This document shows positions 22,321 through 27,306 of a DNA stretch of 27,306 nt, piece by piece. The translations under genes were made by a program, and so were the position numbers. Below the pieces are notes generated by a model, which worked only from the letters and a program-made list of their open reading frames with translations, did not search any database and was not told the origin of the DNA. The DNA comes from Patescibacteria group bacterium (lineage in GTDB: Bacteria > Patescibacteriota > Minisyncoccia > Phycocordibacterales > PALSA-1337). Each line of letters opens with the position of its first letter. Position 1 is the first letter of the stretch. The stretch lies in the NCBI GenBank assembly GCA_028864955.1, contig JAGWLE010000001.1, positions 1 to 27,306 of the forward strand. The letters run 5' to 3'.

Positions 22321-22349
22321 ATTGTACAGAAGCGAACCAAAACGATCAA
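22321..22349 (-). promoter_or_regulatory. sigma70-type promoter of the DsbA-VKOR-methyltransferase operon (leaderless)
   Basis: TTGATC (22349-22344), 17-base spacer and TACAAT (22326-22321) on the minus strand, then seven bases to the ATG at 22313. A small palindrome AACGA-N5-TCGTT (22341-22355) overlaps the -35 and could be an operator. Confidence 0.7.
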
Positions 22350-22431
22350 GTCGTTCGTATATCTAGCTTTCCCCGATAAATACCGAGGAAAAATCAACTG
22401 TAATGTCTTATCCGCTAAGTCGTCTATCACC

Positions 22432-22944
22432 ATGGGATCAAAGCAAAAACAACTCGAAGAGGCTTATCGCGAACATGCAGACGCGCTGTTCAGATTCTGC
22501 TTGTTCAAGATCAGCGACCGCGAGCAGGCAAAGGATCTTCTGCAAGAGACATTTACCCGAGCCTGGCAATTCCTGTCGCGTGACGGCGCCGTGGATAACT
22601 TCAAGGCATTCCTCTATAAGATCATGAGCAATCTGGTCATAGACGAGTACCGCAAGCGCAAACCCGTCGATTCGTTGGAGATCCTGCACGAGGACGGCTT
22701 TGACCCCTCGTTCGATGATACGGACCGCTGGATAGACGCGATCGATGGCACAAAAGCCGTTCGATTGCTTGGCAAAATTCCTCCTCCATACGGTGAGGCG
22801 GTCTTCATGCGATATGTCCAGGAATTGTCGCTCGGAGAAATTTCTGCTATAACTGGGGAACGTGAGAATACCATCGCCGTACACATACACCGCGGCCTGG
22901 AAAAACTCAAAACCCTCTTCCGCAATGAACCACAACCATCATAA
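22432..22944 (+). CDS. ECF-type RNA polymerase sigma factor
   Basis: The 170-residue product has region 2 (YREHADALFRFCLFKISDREQAKDLLQETFTRAWQFL ... AFLYKIMSNLVIDEYRKRK) and region 4 (AVRLLGKIPPPYGEAVFMRYVQELSLGEISAITGERENTIAVHIHRGLEKLKTLF) with no region 3, the ECF layout. It directs polymerase to a regulon that cannot be read here, and the adjacent envelope and disulfide genes make an extracytoplasmic stress role likely. A much longer frame from 22186 runs through the divergent DsbA promoter, so ATG 22432 (MGSKQKQLEEAYREH) is used. A small anti-sigma-like ORF overlaps its stop by 20 bases. Confidence 0.93.
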   Translation: MGSKQKQLEEAYREHADALFRFCLFKISDREQAKDLLQETFTRAWQFLSRDGAVDNFKAFLYKIMSNLVIDEYRKRKPVDSLEILHEDGFDPSFDDTDRWIDAIDGTKAVRLLGKIPPPYGEAVFMRYVQELSLGEISAITGERENTIAVHIHRGLEKLKTLFRNEPQPS

Positions 22945-23146
22945 TGGCATAGGCGAACAAAAAATCGATCGCGTTTTTGAAAAGGCACGTGAAGTATCTT
23001 TGAATTCCCAAGAAAAGAAAACTCTCTGGAAGCGGATCCTTGCCGAGATAAGCGGCCAATCGACCGGCCAGGCCGCGCTCGGACCAATAGACGGACCCGG
23101 CACCAACAGTCAATCGAGTCCTTGGGTCAGCGATACGATCTTGTAG
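22925..23146 (+). CDS. short anti-sigma-factor-like ORF, apparently truncated
   Basis: A 73-residue frame starts at an ATG inside the last codons of the sigma gene. It reads MNHNHHNGIGEQKIDRVFEKAREVSLNSQEKKTLWKRILAEIS by position. The FEKARE..LNSQEKK.LW.RILAEI stretch resembles the cytoplasmic start of anti-sigma proteins encoded behind ECF factors in these bacteria (the usual LSAEEK..M+..L..F pattern). Normally a transmembrane helix and an exterior domain follow; here the frame turns into a Gly/Ser/Pro-rich tail (GQSTGQAALGPIDGPGTNSQSS) and ends within the convergent NodB gene, overlapping it by 37 bases. It may be a remnant whose membrane half was lost when the deacetylase gene moved next to it, or a soluble anti-sigma. 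Confidence 0.55.
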   Translation: MNHNHHNGIGEQKIDRVFEKAREVSLNSQEKKTLWKRILAEISGQSTGQAALGPIDGPGTNSQSSPWVSDTIL

Positions 23147-23883
23147 CCCTTGGCTTCGATGGTTGTGAATACATCATCGAGAACCTGGCCAGTCAGATTG
23201 TCTCCAAAATGCATGAGGTAGATGTTGCCCGGCGCCAATGTATCGAGAATATTGTGCCGGACCTGGTCGGCGGTTTCGCCGTTCGGTTCCATCCAATCCT
23301 TGGCGTCATATGTCCAATAGACAGATTCGTAACCTTCGCCGTAGGCGTCGGCCAGGACGCGCGCGTCACGTTCGCCGTATGGTGGCCGGAAGAAAGGCCG
23401 CGGCGAGACGCCCGCGACCCGCATGAGCACGGACTCGGTTTGTCGAAGCTCGTTCTTGATCTGTTGGTCAGTGAGCGTGGGTAAATGAGGATGGTCGTAG
23501 GTATGGCTGAATATTTCGTCGCCGTCGGCGACGAATGTTTTGACAAGTTCCGGATTGGCTTCGATGAATTTACCCGTCAAGAAGAACGTGCCCTTAACAT
23601 GATGCTTGGCCAGCGTCGCCAAGATCGCCTGTGCCGATTCCGCGCCACCACCGCCGTCAAAAGTGAATATGACCTGCTTCTTTGAGGCGTCGCCATGGAC
23701 GATCTCCGTCCGCGACGGCGGTCTTCGCGCGGGTACCACCGTCACGGCCGGCGGCATCATCTGCATCTGCCGCTCATTCCCGAGAAGGGTGACGACGGCT
23801 ATAATGGCGAAAAGCAGCGTCAACATGACCGCGCCGCGGGTCTGCGGCGTGATCGCGGAAAATCTCCAGGGTCCGGCATCCAT
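23110..23883 (-). CDS. polysaccharide deacetylase (NodB homology), membrane-anchored
   Basis: The 257-residue product has an N-terminal hydrophobic helix (about residues 18-35) and then the NodB domain: VIFTFDGGGGAESAQAILATLAKHHVKGTFFLTGKF by position (motif 1), the metal histidines in SHTYDHPHL (motif 2), FFRPPYGERD (motif 3) and IYLMHFGD (motif 5). It would remove acetyl groups from peptidoglycan or another exported polymer. Motif 1 has TFDGG rather than TFDDG, so the usual second, metal-binding aspartate is replaced; a TFDxG variant also occurs in other NodB lineages, so activity is possible. A perfect TGGTATAAT ends seven bases before the ATG, inside the upstream gene. Confidence 0.9.
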   Translation of the reverse strand: MDAGPWRFSAITPQTRGAVMLTLLFAIIAVVTLLGNERQMQMMPPAVTVVPARRPPSRTEIVHGDASKKQVIFTFDGGGGAESAQAILATLAKHHVKGTFFLTGKFIEANPELVKTFVADGDEIFSHTYDHPHLPTLTDQQIKNELRQTESVLMRVAGVSPRPFFRPPYGERDARVLADAYGEGYESVYWTYDAKDWMEPNGETADQVRHNILDTLAPGNIYLMHFGDNLTGQVLDDVFTTIEAKGYKIVSLTQGLD

Positions 23884-25074
23884 CTACGGCATTATACCAG
23901 TCGATGTCGAAACTTCGTATAGCCCGGGCACGCCCCACCAGATCGTGAGAAAGAGTTTGTGCGAGACCGGTTCATAGAGAATTTCATTCAACTCGGGAGG
24001 CAAGGCCGATGTCGTCGAACTTTCCCTGATGCCGGTCACCTTGTATCGCCTGAGCGATCCGAGATTCATGCCAGGGAAAACATCCAGATAGCCGTCCATG
24101 CCGCAATTGTATAGATCGGAACCGTAGACAAACAGGCCGAGAGAGTCTCCGGGTAGCGTGAATCTGGTCACCGACATGTCGACGCCGTTTATGCGGAAGC
24201 CGTACGGCGCCCCTTCACAGCCGACATAGACATACCCGCCGAAAGCCGGCATATCGTCACTCGGATGGCATGTGCCCAGATCAACAGCTGCGCTCACGGA
24301 TAAAGTGGCAGCGTCAACTTTTTCGATTACATCGCTGGTATTGCTGCCGAAATAGAGGAAGGTCGAACTACCTTCGGTCATGAGCGCGGCTGAATGTCCA
24401 TGTGGTATGTGGCCGTTGGCATTGTAGGAGAGTCTGCCGTCTCTCAAACTGACCTTGAAAACTTCGGCCGGCGTCGTGTTGGTGATACCGTAGACATACG
24501 CCCCGTCGGTGACGATGGCCGGCTTGTCCCCGGCATCGATAGCGCTGGTGCTGGCGATCGAGCGCTCGATCAGCGTATAGGGGTCTATGCTGTATATATG
24601 CAGGCCGTGCGATTCGGAAATCAGAAAATCGACCGTGCGACGGGTATCATCGTAGGCCATGGTTTCAATACTGCCCCGACGCGGCACGCTGATCAAAGAG
24701 TACGCGCCGAGATGCGCCGGGTCGTAGAAGACGGCCAAATGTCCGTCAGCTGTCTGGCTGTCTTCCGAACCAATGAACAGACGCTCATCGGCCACCAGCG
24801 TACCATGCGCGTAATTGAATACGGCCGACGATGAGGCCACCACCGGGGCCAGACCATACGATATCTGAGTTACAGCCGTCGGAAATGACGGCAGAGCATT
24901 CGGAACACGCGATGTAGTCGAAGTCGCCTGCTCGACTGGAACAGGTATGATATGCGCTATGGGAGCGACCGGCCCGGATGCATGAGTGTTCAACCAGACG
25001 CGAACTGCCACATACAGCGCCAAACCACACACAGAGAGGAGCGCGGCGATTATCACCTCTTTGCCATGATTCAT
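23884..25074 (-). CDS. membrane-anchored beta-propeller-like exported protein
   Basis: The 396-residue product from ATG 25074 has a transmembrane helix (about residues 8-27, VIIAALLSVCGLALYVAVRVW), a Pro/Thr/Ser linker, then about 300 residues of short strand repeats with blade-like pieces (DGHLAVFYDPAHLGAYSLISVPRRG, DGAYVYGITNTTPAEVFKVSLRDGRL, SSTFLYFGSNTSDVIEKVDAATLSVSAAVDLG, GGYVYVGCEGAPYGFRING, GSDLYNCGMDGYLDVF). This pattern is that of a beta-propeller; there is no catalytic motif I know. A TTG at 25083 is in frame but lies in the -10 region: TATAAT (25088-25083) ends eight bases before the ATG. The stop TAG abuts the ATG of the NodB gene. Confidence 0.8.
   Translation of the reverse strand: MNHGKEVIIAALLSVCGLALYVAVRVWLNTHASGPVAPIAHIIPVPVEQATSTTSRVPNALPSFPTAVTQISYGLAPVVASSSAVFNYAHGTLVADERLFIGSEDSQTADGHLAVFYDPAHLGAYSLISVPRRGSIETMAYDDTRRTVDFLISESHGLHIYSIDPYTLIERSIASTSAIDAGDKPAIVTDGAYVYGITNTTPAEVFKVSLRDGRLSYNANGHIPHGHSAALMTEGSSTFLYFGSNTSDVIEKVDAATLSVSAAVDLGTCHPSDDMPAFGGYVYVGCEGAPYGFRINGVDMSVTRFTLPGDSLGLFVYGSDLYNCGMDGYLDVFPGMNLGSLRRYKVTGIRESSTTSALPPELNEILYEPVSHKLFLTIWWGVPGLYEVSTSTGIMP
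23891..23899 (-). promoter_or_regulatory. consensus extended -10 of the NodB gene (leaderless)
   Basis: TGGTATAAT on the minus strand has the TGn extension and a perfect -10 hexamer, ending seven bases before the ATG at 23883. It lies in the last codons of the propeller gene, whose stop is the TAG directly before that ATG. Confidence 0.7.
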
Positions 25075-25082
25075 AAGGCTCA

Positions 25083-25088
25083 ATTATA
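25083..25088 (-). promoter_or_regulatory. consensus -10 of the propeller gene (leaderless)
   Basis: TATAAT on the minus strand ends eight bases before the ATG at 25074. No clear -35 or Shine-Dalgarno is seen. It rules out the TTG start at 25083. Confidence 0.6.
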
Positions 25089-25138
25089 ATCAATCTGTCC
25101 CCTATATCCTACTGCTATCTTACGGCGCCCGTCCGGCC

Positions 25139-25678
25139 TCACTCGCCGTCGAATTCCGTCTCGGTGTCATCGCCAATCGCCGACTCATATATGCCCTGTT
25201 CGCCGAGGCCGCGGAGTTTTTCTAGGGCTTCCTGCTCCTCAACCAAGTTCTGCTGCAAAAGATCGCGGACATCATTGAAACCAAGAAGTTCCGCCCAGGA
25301 AATGGCCGTCTCGTACGTCGCCATCTCATACTGCTCCACCTGACAGCCGGCGGCTACGAGGGCCGCGTCGCGCGCCGCCAGATCGGAAACGTTTCTGATC
25401 AGCCAATCGACATCTTCAGCCATGCCGCGTATTGCCATGACTTGGAGTTTGGCCGGCTTCTTGTCCAGTAGGCTGAATATTTCCGAAAGACGCTCGGCTT
25501 GAGTTTTAGTCTCATTGAGGTGCAGGCTGAAGGCTTCGGCTAATGCGTTATCGGTGGCATGCTTCACCAGTCTTGGCAGCGCCTTGATAAGCTCGCTCTC
25601 GACGTCGTTCAACGACTGCAGTTTCACCAGCAGAAGATCCTGCAAATACATCGGCGTTATTTTTTTGGCTGCTATCAT
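25139..25678 (-). CDS. DUF892 (YciE/YciF) ferritin-like protein
   Basis: The 179-residue product is all-helical and matches the DUF892 pattern: YLQDLLLVKLQSLNDVESELIKALPRLVKHATDNALAEAFSLHLNETKTQAERLSEIFSLLDKKPA by position, GMAEDVDWLI, and VAAGCQVEQYEMATYETAISWAELLGFNDVRDLLQQNLVEEQEALEKLRGLG. The E-x-x-H type pairs on helices 2 and 4 (HLNETKTQ, EQYEMATYE, EEQEA) fit a four-helix bundle that can bind a di-metal site. Family members are stress-associated; function is not settled. Stop is TGA. It sits alone between the GH113-like gene and the propeller gene. No clear promoter could be assigned. Confidence 0.92.
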   Translation of the reverse strand: MIAAKKITPMYLQDLLLVKLQSLNDVESELIKALPRLVKHATDNALAEAFSLHLNETKTQAERLSEIFSLLDKKPAKLQVMAIRGMAEDVDWLIRNVSDLAARDAALVAAGCQVEQYEMATYETAISWAELLGFNDVRDLLQQNLVEEQEALEKLRGLGEQGIYESAIGDDTETEFDGE

Positions 25679-25760
25679 GTGTGGCTATGGGATAGGTTAC
25701 GGCTGATATACATATTGGGACGTCGGCTTCCAGATCCAGATTACACCTATCCCGGGACGC

Positions 25761-27306
25761 CTAATGAGCCACTGTGATATCGACGGACTTCCGGGCGATC
25801 ACATTTCCCGAAGCGTCCTTGGCGATGAACGTCACCGCATACGGCCCGTCGCCATTGCCGCCCCACCACGACCACGGTGATACATCAACCAGCGATTCCT
25901 TGTGCGGCACAGTGGCAGTATTATCTGCCATGACATTCAGCTGACCGCCATCAACCTGCCAGTACATGCTGTATGCGGTCGCCGCCGTGCCTTCGATCAA
26001 ACCCTTGAATGGTTGGATGCCCGAAACGGCTGCGCCGTCAGCCGGCCACCAGACATCCATGACAACCGGTCCGGCGGAACCAGTCGAGCCGCCGCTATTC
26101 TGTCCGCCGGCGCCGTCGGCCGTACCATTCAGCGTCACATCCGTCACATCATCGTCCCAGAAGAAATTCTTTGACCAATCGGAACTGAAGACTCCGACTT
26201 TCAGACGGTATGCGCCCGCCTGTGGCGGCGTCCATGAAAGTTTGTACGATCCGGGGCTGCCTGAACTTATATTTTGGCCGCCAAAGAACTGCTGGAATAT
26301 TTTGGTATTTGAGGAATTATAGATCTCAATATCGGCAATAACGTTGGACGCCTGACCGGTCGAATTGAGGTTGATCTGTATATTTTGGGACTGGCCGACC
26401 GAGTACGCTGAGGCGGTGGCGCTGACGTTAAAGTTGCCGCTGACCATGCTCGGCGTAGTATTTGAGCCACCACCAATGCCGCCAGTGCCGCCGGTGCCTT
26501 GGCCGGTTGTACCGCCCGTACTTCCCCCGCCGCCGAACCAGCGTGTGACAACTGCCAAGGCCGGCTTATTATTGGCGGTATAATCAGTATTTCCCGGACC
26601 GCCGTAATTTGGATCGACATTCCAATCCCACAGGTCGACGCCGGCCATATATGAGGAATTGTTCCAGTATTCGAACAAGGCTTCGTAGTCATTGGCCTGC
26701 TCCTGTGCGTCATACGGTCCGGGTCCAGTGCAGCAGGGTGAATTGTGGGCACCCGTGACGCTGCGGTAGCCGACTTCCGTAAAAAGAAGAGGTTTGTTGA
26801 ATTCGCTGTGAATAATACTGATCTGATTGCTATCCCAATATGCCCAGGAACCGACCATGGCGGCGACCGACGGCGCGTTCTGGCCGCTGGCCAGCGGATA
26901 GTAAGCGGACAGTCCGACGTAGTCGAGAGACGACCAAAATCCAATATGGAAAACTTCATCTTCGAACTGCGTGCTTTGCGGACCGGCCCAACTCCAGTTG
27001 GCATCGTATGTCAGATAGCCCGGAAAATGCGTACGCAGATCGGCGATCATCTTTTGCCAACGTTCCGTGTTATCGGAGTTCTGCGTGTAAGCGGCCATGC
27101 TGATGAGTTCGGCGCCCATGGTAATGCCTTCGAGGTGATGCACTTTGCCGATATCGCCCAAATGATCGAGGATGGAGCCGTAGTTGGCATACCAAGCGTC
27201 GCGGTTGCTGGCATTGATGTAGGCGCGCCACGACTGGCCGTCCTCAGATTCCAGGTGCACTTTGACCATGGCGTGCATGCCGAGCGAGTGCACATAGTCG
27301 ATGCCG
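25761..27306 (-). CDS. GH113-like glycoside hydrolase with C-terminal Ig-like modules, 5' part cut by window edge
   Basis: The frame is open to the edge and gives about 514 residues of the C-terminal part; the true start lies outside. The first half is the latter part of a TIM barrel: HAMVKVHLESEDGQSWRAY, GITMGAELISMAAY (acid/base glutamate), PGYLTYDANWSW, FWSSLDYVGLSAYYPLA and PLLFTEVGYRSVTGAHNSP (nucleophile glutamate), ending in AGVDLWDWNVDPNYGG. These are the marks of GH113 beta-mannanase-like enzymes. A Gly/Thr linker (GGGGSTGGTTGQGTGGTGG) follows, then two beta-sandwich modules, the last WWPADGAAVSG ... VTFIAKDASGNVIARKSVDITV being a bacterial Ig-like domain. It is presumably secreted; the polymer it cuts is unknown. 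Confidence 0.82.
   Translation of the reverse strand, partial: GIDYVHSLGMHAMVKVHLESEDGQSWRAYINASNRDAWYANYGSILDHLGDIGKVHHLEGITMGAELISMAAYTQNSDNTERWQKMIADLRTHFPGYLTYDANWSWAGPQSTQFEDEVFHIGFWSSLDYVGLSAYYPLASGQNAPSVAAMVGSWAYWDSNQISIIHSEFNKPLLFTEVGYRSVTGAHNSPCCTGPGPYDAQEQANDYEALFEYWNNSSYMAGVDLWDWNVDPNYGGPGNTDYTANNKPALAVVTRWFGGGGSTGGTTGQGTGGTGGIGGGSNTTPSMVSGNFNVSATASAYSVGQSQNIQINLNSTGQASNVIADIEIYNSSNTKIFQQFFGGQNISSGSPGSYKLSWTPPQAGAYRLKVGVFSSDWSKNFFWDDDVTDVTLNGTADGAGGQNSGGSTGSAGPVVMDVWWPADGAAVSGIQPFKGLIEGTAATAYSMYWQVDGGQLNVMADNTATVPHKESLVDVSPWSWWGGNGDGPYAVTFIAKDASGNVIARKSVDITVAH

Noticed and set aside
22186..22431. 82-residue N-terminal extension of the sigma factor
   Set aside because: It lies antisense to the DsbA-like gene and over its promoter; region 2 begins normally after the ATG at 22432.
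25689..25755. Inverted repeat GGGATAGGT / ACCTATCCC between the DUF892 and GH113-like genes
   Set aside because: The arms are nine bases and far apart with no T-run; too weak to call a terminator or operator.

Overview
The window reads as a stretch of chromosome from a bacterium of the Candidate Phyla Radiation (Patescibacteria, most likely a Parcubacteria-type lineage). No 16S gene or search was available. The inference rests on gene content (alpha2-type GlyRS, archaeal/eukaryote-like IleRS with low-complexity inserts, a VKOR/DsbA pair, a DUF11-like surface protein, an ECF sigma factor with a tiny anti-sigma ORF), dense packing and small gene sizes. TGA is used as an ordinary stop (recO, the DUF892 gene), so this is not a TGA-glycine lineage. 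Nearly everything lies on the minus strand. | Layout on the + axis: an AI-2E-family permease (cut by the window edge), an M16 zinc peptidase and glyS; a large membrane-anchored surface protein; recO; ileS; argS; a gene-free gap of about 330 bp that appears to hold a plus-strand structured RNA; then a one-carbon/dTMP block (glyA, thyA, dcd, a CYTH protein and a divergent dihydrofolate reductase). Next come rplK, nusG and secE (59 aa), an orphan gene, a SIMPL-domain protein, folD, another orphan gene, and an oxidative-folding operon (DsbA-like, VKOR, RlmI-like methyltransferase) divergent from an ECF sigma factor with a truncated-looking anti-sigma ORF. The window ends with a cell-envelope group: NodB deacetylase, anchored beta-propeller, DUF892 ferritin-like protein, and a GH113-like hydrolase cut by the window edge. 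| How the genes connect: glyA, thyA, the reductase and folD form a nearly complete folate/one-carbon cycle around dTMP synthesis, with dcd supplying the dUMP branch. DsbA plus VKOR make disulfides for exported proteins such as the surface proteins nearby. secE, nusG and rplK are the usual translocation/transcription/ribosome neighbours. | Five things stand out. (1) IleRS carries a complete histidine-phosphatase domain of about 200 residues inside its zinc-knuckle region. (2) Heptanucleotide tandem repeats (AAGTCAN type) interrupt ileS three times and argS once and form a hairpin between secE and nusG; recO carries a different heptad array. (3) Eight genes have a -10 hexamer 6 to 8 nt before the start codon, which predicts leaderless mRNAs and fixes several starts. 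(4) The argS-glyA gap has a near-consensus promoter, six local hairpins and an intrinsic terminator, all on the plus strand. (5) The secE leader has a small terminator hairpin and a possible competing pairing.
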